DNA of 64,000 nucleotides. It comes from Lacinutrix sp. MedPE-SW (GTDB lineage: Bacteria > Bacteroidota > Bacteroidia > Flavobacteriales > Flavobacteriaceae). The DNA lies in the NCBI RefSeq assembly GCF_001874145.1, contig NZ_MPCX01000008.1:62001-126000 (forward strand), written 5' to 3'. The notes under the pieces are model-generated. The model did not search any database. It was not told the DNA's origin and worked only from the letters and a program-made list of their open reading frames with translations. Below, one piece after another: positions 57,360-64,000 of this stretch (the stretch's first letter is position 1; every line of letters begins with the position of its first letter). Position numbers and translations under genes: made by a program.

Positions 57360-58145
57360 TTAATTAGGTTTTCTTCTGTTTATTTTATGAATCTTTTTAG
57401 TAGGTGTAGTTTCAGAATAATTTTTATCAGAATCTTCTAAAAGTAAATTTAAGGTCTTTAATTCTTCAGCGGTAAATTCTCTGTATTCACCAATAGGTAC
57501 ATCAAGTTTAATATTCATAATTCGAACACGTTTAAGCGATGTAACTTCATAAGTTAAATACTCACACATACGTCTAATTTGCCTGTTTAAACCTTGAGTT
57601 AGTATTATACTAAATGTTTGAGAATCTATTTTGCGAACAGTACACTTTTTGGTTGTTTTATCTAAATCTTCAAGATAAATACCGCCAGCCATACGTTTAA
57701 TAAAGGTTTGCGAAATAGGTTTATCTACTGTAACAATATATTCTTTTTCATGATTATTACTAGCACGTAGAATTTTGTTTACAATATCACCATCATCTGT
57801 TAAAAAAATTAAACCTTCACTAGGTTTATCTAGCCTACCAATAGGGAAAATACGTTTTGGGTATTTTATAAAATCTATAATATTATCTTTTTCAACACGT
57901 GTATCTGTAGTACATACTATGCCAACAGGTTTGTTAAAAGCAAGGTAAACAAAATCTGTTTTTCTTTCTGTAATAGATTTGCCATCAACTTCAACAACAT
58001 CATTTTCTCCAACTTTAGTGCCTAATTCTGGCACAGTGCCATTTATTGTTACACGACCAGCATCAATTAACCTATCGGCTTCACGTCGCGAACAATATCC
58101 AGCTTCACTAAGATATTTATTAAGTCTTGTTAGTTTTTCTTCCAT
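57360..58145 (-). CDS. rluF: 23S rRNA pseudouridine synthase RluF-like
   Basis: The 261-residue protein has an S4 RNA-binding domain near residues 5-60 (RLNKYLSEAGYCSRREADRL), and a pseudouridine synthase domain with catalytic Asp in IGRLDKPSEGLIFLTDDGD near residue 98 and QGLNRQIRRMCEYLTYEV near residue 188. The order of segments fits E. coli RluF (U2604). The ATG at 58145 (MEEKLTRLNK) is preferred over one three codons upstream. It ends in a basic tail, and belongs to the YitT-cupin-hydrolase run. Confidence 0.9.
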   Translation of the reverse strand: MEEKLTRLNKYLSEAGYCSRREADRLIDAGRVTINGTVPELGTKVGENDVVEVDGKSITERKTDFVYLAFNKPVGIVCTTDTRVEKDNIIDFIKYPKRIFPIGRLDKPSEGLIFLTDDGDIVNKILRASNNHEKEYIVTVDKPISQTFIKRMAGGIYLEDLDKTTKKCTVRKIDSQTFSIILTQGLNRQIRRMCEYLTYEVTSLKRVRIMNIKLDVPIGEYREFTAEELKTLNLLLEDSDKNYSETTPTKKIHKINRRKPN

Positions 58146-58163
58146 AGAAAGCAAAAATACAAT

Positions 58164-58991
58164 TTAAGATTGGATGAAATCGATAACATGGTTATTAACA
58201 ACCTCATTTCGTAAACCATGACCATAACCTTTTGTAGAAATAAACTCCACATTTTTATGGTGTTTAGCAATTAATTCTGCATCGCTATGTGGAATAATTT
58301 TATCTTCAACATCATGAATTAAAAGGGTTTTAGTCTCAATTTTTTTTGCAAAATTAGCTAAAGAAAAATGAGAAGGTTCCTTGTTATAGCGTTTTACAAC
58401 GAGATCGTTTAAGCCTTTTTCTATTTTTCTATTATATCCCATCATGTCTACATAGCGTTTAAAAACGCCTGTAAATTCTGATGGTGCACCTAATAAAACC
58501 AGTTTTTCTAAAGTTTTATTTTGGTAAGTGTGTTGGTAAAACCCAGTAGACATACCACCAACCGAATGTCCAATAATTATTTGAGGTTTATAATGTTGTG
58601 CTACAACATGTATACATTCAGAATATAAAATGGCATTAAATTGTTTTCCTGTAGAAGCACCATGTGCAGGAGCATCTATAGAAATTACATTATAGTTTAA
58701 TTGCTGAAGTTTTTCAATTAAAACCTGCCAGCGGTGTGAGTTGCTTTCCCATCCATGAGCTAGTAAAATAGTTTTACCTTCACCTTGCCATTGGTAAGTT
58801 GTAATATTTAAACCATCATGTTTTAGTTGAAAAGTTTTGGCTGTATTTAAAAACGTTTTTTGTTTTTCAGAAATGCGGCCTTGTCGTGGTGTTGCAAATA
58901 AATCTAATGCTTTTTCTGAAGCGTATTGTGGAGCAAATAAACTAAGTGCGTTTAAAGATCCACCAATAATTTTTACTATTGTATTAGCCAT
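58164..58991 (-). CDS. Alpha/beta hydrolase
   Basis: The 275-residue enzyme has the alpha/beta-hydrolase fold with the oxyanion stretch LLAHGWESNSHRW near residue 75, the nucleophile elbow GHSVGG near residue 140, an Asp in LIHDVEDKIIPHSD near residue 230 and a His in GYGHGLRN near residue 258. The substrate is unknown. There is no signal peptide. Its start codon directly follows the cupin stop codon, so the genes are co-transcribed. Confidence 0.88.
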   Translation of the reverse strand: MANTIVKIIGGSLNALSLFAPQYASEKALDLFATPRQGRISEKQKTFLNTAKTFQLKHDGLNITTYQWQGEGKTILLAHGWESNSHRWQVLIEKLQQLNYNVISIDAPAHGASTGKQFNAILYSECIHVVAQHYKPQIIIGHSVGGMSTGFYQHTYQNKTLEKLVLLGAPSEFTGVFKRYVDMMGYNRKIEKGLNDLVVKRYNKEPSHFSLANFAKKIETKTLLIHDVEDKIIPHSDAELIAKHHKNVEFISTKGYGHGLRNEVVNNHVIDFIQS

Positions 58992-59372
58992 TTATTCTTC
59001 TCTGTTTACCAAATCCATAGAAAATGCTGGTTTGCAAATTGCAATATACTCGCAGGCTATTGTAAATGGGTTTGAATATTGTACTCTTGTGTTTTTTTCA
59101 ATTTTAATAGACTGTCCAGCTTCTAAAACTATTTCTTCGCCATCAATAATAAATTGCTTTTTGCCTTTAATAATATAGGTATATTCATCAAATTCTGGTG
59201 TTTGAAATGGTTCGCTCCAGCCAGCAGGAGCAACCATATGTGCAATGCTAATGTCTTTATTACCATCTGTTGCTTGGCCAAAATGTTCTTCTATTAATTT
59301 ACCATCTGTTGTAGGTACAACAAAAGGACTGTTTTGTATTGTAAAGTTTTTCTTTTTCATAGTCTTATTCAT
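58992..59372 (-). CDS. Cupin-domain protein
   Basis: This 126-residue single-domain cupin has the conserved motif 1 region as FDEYTYIIKGKKQFIIDGEE near residue 60-79 and motif 2 as EAGQSIKIEKNTRVQY near residue 84. Several usual metal histidines are replaced, so metal binding is uncertain. An alternative start four codons later is possible. It lies three bases after the YitT-like gene and touches the hydrolase gene. Confidence 0.82.
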   Translation of the reverse strand: MNKTMKKKNFTIQNSPFVVPTTDGKLIEEHFGQATDGNKDISIAHMVAPAGWSEPFQTPEFDEYTYIIKGKKQFIIDGEEIVLEAGQSIKIEKNTRVQYSNPFTIACEYIAICKPAFSMDLVNREE

Positions 59373-59375
59373 TTG

Positions 59376-60350
59376 TTATTTTAAAGGTTTCTTTTTAATC
59401 ATTCCGCCTCTTAAATCTTTTACTATTCCCATTATAATAAAAGCATTTTTATCTATTTTATCAATTTCTGTATTAAGTTTTGCTAATTCTAGCCTAGTTA
59501 CTATGGTGTAAATAATATCTTTATCTGTACCATTTGTACTGCTTTCATAACCACCTTTTCCTGCATAAATAGTACAGGCGCGCTCTAGTTTGTTAGTTAT
59601 CATTAATCTCATGGCTTCATGATGTTTAGAGATAATAGTAACACCAACATACTCTTCAACGCCATCTACAACAAAATCTATAGTTTTAGCAGCAGCTAAA
59701 TAGGTTAAAATAGCATAAAGTGCAGTTTCTATAGATAATACGTAAGCTCCAGCAGAAAAGATTATTATATTTATTAATAACAACACATCACCTATAGTTA
59801 GAGATAGTTTTCTGCTTAAAAATATTGCTAAAACCTCGGTGCCATCAATAACACTTCCGCCACGCATAGCCATTCCTATTCCAAGGCCTAAAAAAAAGCC
59901 GCCAAAAATTGAGATTAGTAATTTATCATCTGTAATTGTTGGGTAATTTACAGAATGCACAACAATGGCTAATAAAGCAATTGCAATAATGCTTTTTAAG
60001 GCAAACTTTCTACTTATAGTTTTTGTTGCTAAAATTAAAAAAGGCGCATTAACTAATAGTAGTAATAAACTTAATGGTAAACCTGTTATATTTTGAATTA
60101 AAAGTGAAATACCTGTTGCGCCACCATCTATAAATTTATTTGGAAGTAAGAATCCGTTTAGTCCAAATCCTGCCGAAAAGACACCAATAATTATAAATAC
60201 AAATTCTTTAACGGCGTGAATAATTTCAACTTTTAAGTTGTTTACTACTGGCGCAATTTGTAGCTCTGTTATAGGCTGTTTTTTTTGTTGTTTTCCTTCT
60301 ATTCTTTTACGAGCGACGTCTACTAGAAATTTACTAAAAAGTGGATTCAT
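59376..60350 (-). CDS. YitT-family membrane protein with C-terminal DUF2179
   Basis: The 324-residue protein has five to six membrane segments between residues 40 and 210 and a soluble C-terminal DUF2179 domain of about 90 residues (VGVTIISKHHEAMRLMITNK, then ACTIYAGKGGYESS). FSAGFGLNGFLLPNKFIDGG near residue 63 is a family hallmark. The start at 60350 (MNPLFSKFLVDVARKR) is used; upstream codons add a nonconserved segment. A stem (TTTTAGTTT/AAACTAAAA) lies just upstream. The role in the cell is unknown. Confidence 0.88.
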   Translation of the reverse strand: MNPLFSKFLVDVARKRIEGKQQKKQPITELQIAPVVNNLKVEIIHAVKEFVFIIIGVFSAGFGLNGFLLPNKFIDGGATGISLLIQNITGLPLSLLLLLVNAPFLILATKTISRKFALKSIIAIALLAIVVHSVNYPTITDDKLLISIFGGFFLGLGIGMAMRGGSVIDGTEVLAIFLSRKLSLTIGDVLLLINIIIFSAGAYVLSIETALYAILTYLAAAKTIDFVVDGVEEYVGVTIISKHHEAMRLMITNKLERACTIYAGKGGYESSTNGTDKDIIYTIVTRLELAKLNTEIDKIDKNAFIIMGIVKDLRGGMIKKKPLK

Positions 60351-60508
60351 TATTATTTTTTTAGTTTCAATTAAAAAACTAAAACCACAAAAAAACAAAC
60401 AATATCTACTATATAGTGTGATTTTAAATTTGTTTATTTATTGATTTTAATTTTTATAAATGTGTTAGTACTCGTATTTTATAATGCTACTTTTTGTAAA
60501 AAAAAAGC

Positions 60509-61060
60509 TTACCAACCAACCATAAAATATTTAATTTTTGCAGTATCTGGAATATTAGCTTCTTCAATTTTTTTAGACATATCAAAACGTAATTCGGCAG
60601 GTAATTCCTCTTTACTAATTGTAAAAAATGTATTGTTTTCATTTACAAAAACAACAACATTTTTAAGTGTGTTTTGAATGCTAGATATTTTATAATTAGA
60701 TTTAATGTCATTAAATGTACTTAAGATATTTACTCCTTTTTCGGTTTTAAATCTACTATCTAAAATTTTAATGTTGCTTATTGTTGAGGTAGAATCTAAA
60801 GCTTCTGCAGGTGATAATTCTAATAATTTTTTTCCTCCCTTTTCAAAAATTTGTATATCATTAACATTACCTAAAAACTCGTCTCCAGCGATATTTTTAA
60901 CTATAGAATCGTTAGCATATATAGTTTCTAAATCTTTTACTTGTGTAGAATCTGTTAATAAACCAATGTTTTGTTTAGAGACTGAAAAAGGATCGACTTC
61001 GTTTTTACATGAGGTTAATACTATTGAAACTGTTAGTAGGGCAAAAATTGTTTTTTTCAT
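60509..61060 (-). CDS. Lipoprotein of unknown function
   Basis: The 183-residue product has a lipoprotein signal ending LTSC (Cys near residue 18). The remainder alternates strands and helices with no recognisable domain (FEKGGKKLLELSPAEAL near residue 73, ISKEELPAELRFDMSKKIEE near residue 148). It is probably anchored in the cell envelope. It lies between the HerA-like and YitT-like genes on the same strand and has spacers on both sides, so co-transcription is uncertain. Confidence 0.78.
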   Translation of the reverse strand: MKKTIFALLTVSIVLTSCKNEVDPFSVSKQNIGLLTDSTQVKDLETIYANDSIVKNIAGDEFLGNVNDIQIFEKGGKKLLELSPAEALDSTSTISNIKILDSRFKTEKGVNILSTFNDIKSNYKISSIQNTLKNVVVFVNENNTFFTISKEELPAELRFDMSKKIEEANIPDTAKIKYFMVGW

Positions 61061-61125
61061 GAATTTTTTTGTTTTCTTTTTTTAGAAAACTATTTAGTTA
61101 TGTAATTGTTTTATTTTTTTATACG

Positions 61126-62664
61126 TTATATTACCTTCTTTAAAATACCAAATACACTACGTATAAATGTTGCGCTAGTTAGTACTTTTATAATTGGGTT
61201 TTGTGCAGTGCTTCGTCTTCTTGTTGTGGTACGACTAGAGGCTTTTTTTGCTTTAGCGTCAGCTTTTTCCTTTTCTTCTTTAGCTTCTAGTTTTGCTTTA
61301 GCTTCTTCAGCTTTTTCTATTTTCTTATTGAGCATTTCGTAAGCACTTTCTCTATCTATTGTTTCGTTATATTTTAAAGCCAATTTAGAATCGTCTATTA
61401 AATTTTGTAATTCTGTAGGAGTTAAAATATCCATACGACTCATTGGTGCTCGCATCATTGTAGCAGCTAATGGAGTTGGACGCCCTTTTTCATCTAAAGC
61501 AGATACTAAAGCTTCACCGGTACCTAAAGCTGTTAGTATTTCGGCAGTATCATAATATTCTGTATCTGGATAATTTTGTGCAGCTAATTTTATAGCTTTC
61601 CTGTCTTTTGCAGTAAATGCACGTAATGCATGCTGGATTTTTAAACCTAATTGGCTTAAAACACCTTCAGGAACATCTGTTGGGTTTTGGGTTACAAAGT
61701 ATAAACCAACGCCTTTACTACGAATTAATTTTACAATGCTTTCTATTTGGTTTAATAATGCTTTTGATGCTTCATTAAATATTAAATGTGCTTCATCTAT
61801 AAACATTACCAATTCTGGTTTTCCAGAATCGCCTTGTTCTGGTAAAGTTTCATAAATTTCGGCTAAAAGACTAAGCATGAAAGTTGAAAATAGTTTTGGT
61901 CTGTCTTGAATATCTGTTAAGCGAATAATATTTATATAACCACGCGAATCTCTTGTAGTTCTCATTAAATCTTCAACATCAAAGCTTTTTTCTCCAAAAA
62001 ATAAATCGCCGCCTTGTTGTTCAATTTCAATTACTTTTCTTAAAATAGCACCGGTTGAGGCAGAAGAGATTCTTCCATATTCTTCTTTAAATTCTTCTTT
62101 ACCTTCGTTTGTACAATATTGCAGAATTTTTTTGAAGTCTTTTAAATCTAAAAGTGGTAATTTATTGTCATCACAATATTTAAAAATTACTGCAACTACA
62201 CCAGATTGTGTATTAGTGAGGTCTAAAATTCTAGATAATAATACAGGACCAAATTCACTTATAGTTGCTCTAAGTCTTACGCCATCTTGTTCTGATAGGG
62301 ACATTATTTCTACAGGAAATCCTTTAGCATTAAAGTCTAATCCTATTTTAGCATGACGTTCATCTATTTTTTCATGGCCAGGACTTGGTTGAGCTAAACC
62401 ACTTAGATCTCCTTTAATATCCATTAACAAAACAGGAACACCTTTCTCACTTAAGTTTTCGGCTAAAACTTGTAAAGTTTTTGTTTTTCCAGTTCCTGTG
62501 GCTCCAGCTATTAAACCATGTCGATTCATGGTTTTTAAAGGTATTTTTACAAAAGCATCTTTTATAGTCTCGCCGTCAAGCATTGCAGAACCTAAAGTTA
62601 TAAATTCACCTTTTGTTGTATTGCCGTCTATAATGTGTTTAAAGAATTCTTCTTGTCTGCTCAT
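61126..62664 (-). CDS. HerA-like ATPase (DUF853 family)
   Basis: The 512-residue protein belongs to the HerA/FtsK-type ATPases of the DUF853 (YjgR-like) group. It has Walker A GATGTGKTKTL near residue 54, Walker B LVMFIDEAHLIF near residue 283 and the sensor-like FVTQNPTDVP near residue 325. A charged coiled-coil of about 45 residues (EKAEEAKAKLEAKEEKEKAD) and a basic, partly hydrophobic C-terminus follow. HerA-type ATPases often act with NurA nucleases, but none is nearby. Function unproven. Confidence 0.9.
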   Translation of the reverse strand: MSRQEEFFKHIIDGNTTKGEFITLGSAMLDGETIKDAFVKIPLKTMNRHGLIAGATGTGKTKTLQVLAENLSEKGVPVLLMDIKGDLSGLAQPSPGHEKIDERHAKIGLDFNAKGFPVEIMSLSEQDGVRLRATISEFGPVLLSRILDLTNTQSGVVAVIFKYCDDNKLPLLDLKDFKKILQYCTNEGKEEFKEEYGRISSASTGAILRKVIEIEQQGGDLFFGEKSFDVEDLMRTTRDSRGYINIIRLTDIQDRPKLFSTFMLSLLAEIYETLPEQGDSGKPELVMFIDEAHLIFNEASKALLNQIESIVKLIRSKGVGLYFVTQNPTDVPEGVLSQLGLKIQHALRAFTAKDRKAIKLAAQNYPDTEYYDTAEILTALGTGEALVSALDEKGRPTPLAATMMRAPMSRMDILTPTELQNLIDDSKLALKYNETIDRESAYEMLNKKIEKAEEAKAKLEAKEEKEKADAKAKKASSRTTTRRRSTAQNPIIKVLTSATFIRSVFGILKKVI

Positions 62665-62765
62665 GCTAATATAATTTTGGATAAAAATACATGAAAAATA
62701 AAGAAGAAAAAAATAAGCTTTTTAGCGATTAGGTAATCATTTTATAGACTGTAATTTTTAGAAAA

Positions 62766-63464
62766 CTAGTTAAGTTTACTAATTCCTAAATTAATAAATT
62801 TAGCATGTAATGAACTGTTGCCATTATTTAAAACATAACGAAATGTAACAGTGTCATTTTCAGAAACCGGATACATAATATTTCCGCTGGTTCCCCAATA
62901 ATTAGTACTTGGTAAAGACGAGTAGCCTCTCGATAAATACCCAACTAAGTTGCCATTAATTTCAATTGCTAAAATGTATTTTTTATTTCCACTTGGCATG
63001 TTTGAGGTAGAAAGCGATGCGCTAAACAAGTAATTACCTGCCTCTTTTATTTTTACATTTCCATCACTAACAACCTCATAGGCATTTGGGTTTGTAGCAA
63101 TAACATCATCACTACCAATTGGGAAATCTACATAAGTGTTATCTGGTGTTAACAATGCACTGTTACCGTTTGAAAAGCTTTTATTTAAAATAATCGAGCT
63201 ATTACTTAAGCTAGACCAATTACTGTTTTTAAAAACACAATGGGCATTTAAAGTTGTATTAAAAATTAGAGCACCATCTAGAGGTGTGTTAATTAAATTC
63301 ATTTCTTCTGTAGTCATTCTAGGCGGTACAAATGCGCCTGTGGTACTATCGATTTGCAAGGAAGAACCATCATCAGGATTTGTGGTACCAATACCAACCT
63401 GAGAATAAATAATTGAAGAATAAAAAAGAACGATAATTAGTGTAATTAATGTTTTTTGTGCCAT
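62766..63464 (-). CDS. Secreted protein with C1q-like C-terminal domain
   Basis: The 232-residue product has a signal peptide (LITLIIVLFYSSIIYS), then QVGIGTTNPDDGSSLQIDST, the opening of many Bacteroidota secreted repeat or tail-like proteins. It continues with GAFVPPRMTTEEMNLI. The C-terminal 130 residues look like a C1q/TNF-type jelly roll (AGNYLFSASLSTSNMPSGNK and NDTVTFRYVLNNGNSSL). No type IX secretion signal is evident at the C-terminus. Function unknown, possibly adhesive. Confidence 0.8.
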   Translation of the reverse strand: MAQKTLITLIIVLFYSSIIYSQVGIGTTNPDDGSSLQIDSTTGAFVPPRMTTEEMNLINTPLDGALIFNTTLNAHCVFKNSNWSSLSNSSIILNKSFSNGNSALLTPDNTYVDFPIGSDDVIATNPNAYEVVSDGNVKIKEAGNYLFSASLSTSNMPSGNKKYILAIEINGNLVGYLSRGYSSLPSTNYWGTSGNIMYPVSENDTVTFRYVLNNGNSSLHAKFINLGISKLN

Positions 63465-63504
63465 TAAATAATAAAATTGAGGGAGTTTTTATTTGTTATG
63501 TGTA

Positions 63505-63512
63505 CAAAAATA
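63505..63512 (-). promoter_or_regulatory. -7 promoter element for the C1q-like gene
   Basis: The minus strand reads TATTTTTG, which fits TAnnTTTG, 40 bases before the start codon. No clear -33 is present. Confidence 0.4.
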
Positions 63513-63558
63513 TAAAAAATAATTAGAAAAATTTAAGACTTAAAAGTCTAGTGTAATG

Positions 63559-63566
63559 TATCTTTG
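63559..63566 (+). promoter_or_regulatory. queE: -7 promoter element for queE (predicted leaderless)
   Basis: TATCTTTG fits TAnnTTTG and ends six bases before the queE start codon, so the transcript would begin at or next to the ATG. There is no room for a preQ1 riboswitch. Confidence 0.55.
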
Positions 63567-63572
63567 CAAGCT

Positions 63573-64000
63573 ATGACGCAAGAAGTTCAAGATTTAGTAA
63601 ATCAAGGTAAAATGTTACCGTTAATGGAAGAGTTTTATACCATACAAGGTGAAGGCTTCCATAAAGGTACAGCTGCTTATTTTGTAAGAATTGGTGGTTG
63701 CGATGTTGGTTGCCATTGGTGTGATGTGAAAGAAAGTTGGATAGCACAATTGCATCCACCAACAGAGACAGAAAAAATAGTTGCTAATGCAAAGCAATAC
63801 AGTAAAACAATTGTTGTTACTGGTGGCGAACCATTAACATGGGATATGACTGTGCTTACAAAACAGTTAAAAGCTGAAGGTATGAGTATTCATATTGAAA
63901 CCTCTGGAGCTTATGAGTTAACTGGTGAATGGGATTGGATTTGTCTATCTCCAAAAAAAATGAAACTACCTACTCAAGGTGTTTACGATAAAGCAAACGA
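63573..64000 (+). CDS. queE: 7-carboxy-7-deazaguanine synthase, N-terminal part (gene runs off the right edge)
   Basis: QueE is a radical SAM enzyme in preQ0 and queuosine synthesis. About 142 codons are visible, starting MTQEVQDLVNQGKMLPLMEE. The cluster motif is the QueE-type CX3CX2C (GGCDVGCHWCDVKESW, Cys at residues 43, 47 and 50), preceded by FYTIQGEGFHKGTAAYF and followed by TGGEPLTWDM. The frame stays open to the window end. The start codon lies just after a -7 promoter element. Confidence 0.93.
   Translation, partial: MTQEVQDLVNQGKMLPLMEEFYTIQGEGFHKGTAAYFVRIGGCDVGCHWCDVKESWIAQLHPPTETEKIVANAKQYSKTIVVTGGEPLTWDMTVLTKQLKAEGMSIHIETSGAYELTGEWDWICLSPKKMKLPTQGVYDKAN

Noticed and set aside
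61076-61095. GTTTTCT/AGAAAAC hairpin as terminator for the HerA-like gene
   Set aside because: There is no T run after it on the minus strand, only four T, so it is weak as an intrinsic terminator.
62766-63464. Phage tail fibre remnant
   Set aside because: No other phage-like gene is nearby, and the signal peptide and QVGIGTTNP opening fit a secreted Bacteroidota protein.
63550-63575. preQ1 riboswitch before queE
   Set aside because: The predicted transcript starts within a few bases of the ATG, and no pseudoknot-like sequence is present upstream.

Overview
The window is a chromosomal segment of a low-GC member of the Bacteroidota, most likely family Flavobacteriaceae. The evidence is the gliding genes gldB and gldC, SusC/SusD outer-membrane pairs, FecR/ECF/TonB-receptor signalling, AT-rich 5' leaders without a consistent Shine-Dalgarno motif, and promoters of the TAnnTTTG (-7) type. 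The genus cannot be named from this sequence. There is no CRISPR array, insertion sequence, integrase, prophage, rRNA or tRNA in the window, and no gap between genes longer than about 240 bases.

Layout. Positions 1-9078 hold mixed housekeeping genes: nadE (5' end only), gldBC, a PaiB-like flavoprotein, a DinB-like protein, radC, a deacetylase-like protein, a YjjG-like phosphatase, a secreted unknown, rarA, a rhomboid protease and rlmB. Positions 9110-22202 hold two tandem minus-strand operons with the same order: SusC, SusD, lipoprotein, lipoprotein. Each has its own terminator, and the two share a 14-base leader element and a closely similar signal-peptide region. A BamA/TamA-like barrel gene (22265-23959) follows. 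Positions 24064-41541 are the str-S10-spc-alpha ribosomal super-cluster (rpsL to rplQ), with every expected gene including the 38-codon rpmJ. Positions 41600-46597 carry carA, eno, gltA and a dimethylargininase-like gene, each followed by a clear intrinsic terminator. Positions 46643-53638 carry an MFS transporter, a minus-strand ECF sigma / FecR anti-sigma / TonB-receptor operon, and a divergent lipoprotein built from internal repeats. Positions 53838-64000 contain ffh, folD, a TIGR02206-like membrane protein, a minus-strand operon (YitT-like, cupin, hydrolase, RluF, VOC), a lipoprotein, a HerA-like ATPase, a secreted C1q-like protein and the start of queE.

How the genes work together. The core is translation, protein export (secY, ffh) and central metabolism. 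The most informative non-coding signal is a series of hairpins at specific junctions inside the ribosomal cluster. A strong terminator lies between rpsJ and rplC with no recognisable promoter after it. A terminator, promoter and nested-hairpin leader lie before rpsD. A stem with an internal loop lies just before rpsH. These look like attenuation or autoregulation sites. The accessory part is outer-membrane nutrient uptake: two SusCD systems with no linked catabolic enzyme and one sigma/anti-sigma-controlled receptor. I found no clearly unprecedented system. The best candidates for new biology are the ribosomal leaders, the paired SusCD units and the repeat lipoprotein next to the sigma/anti-sigma operon.
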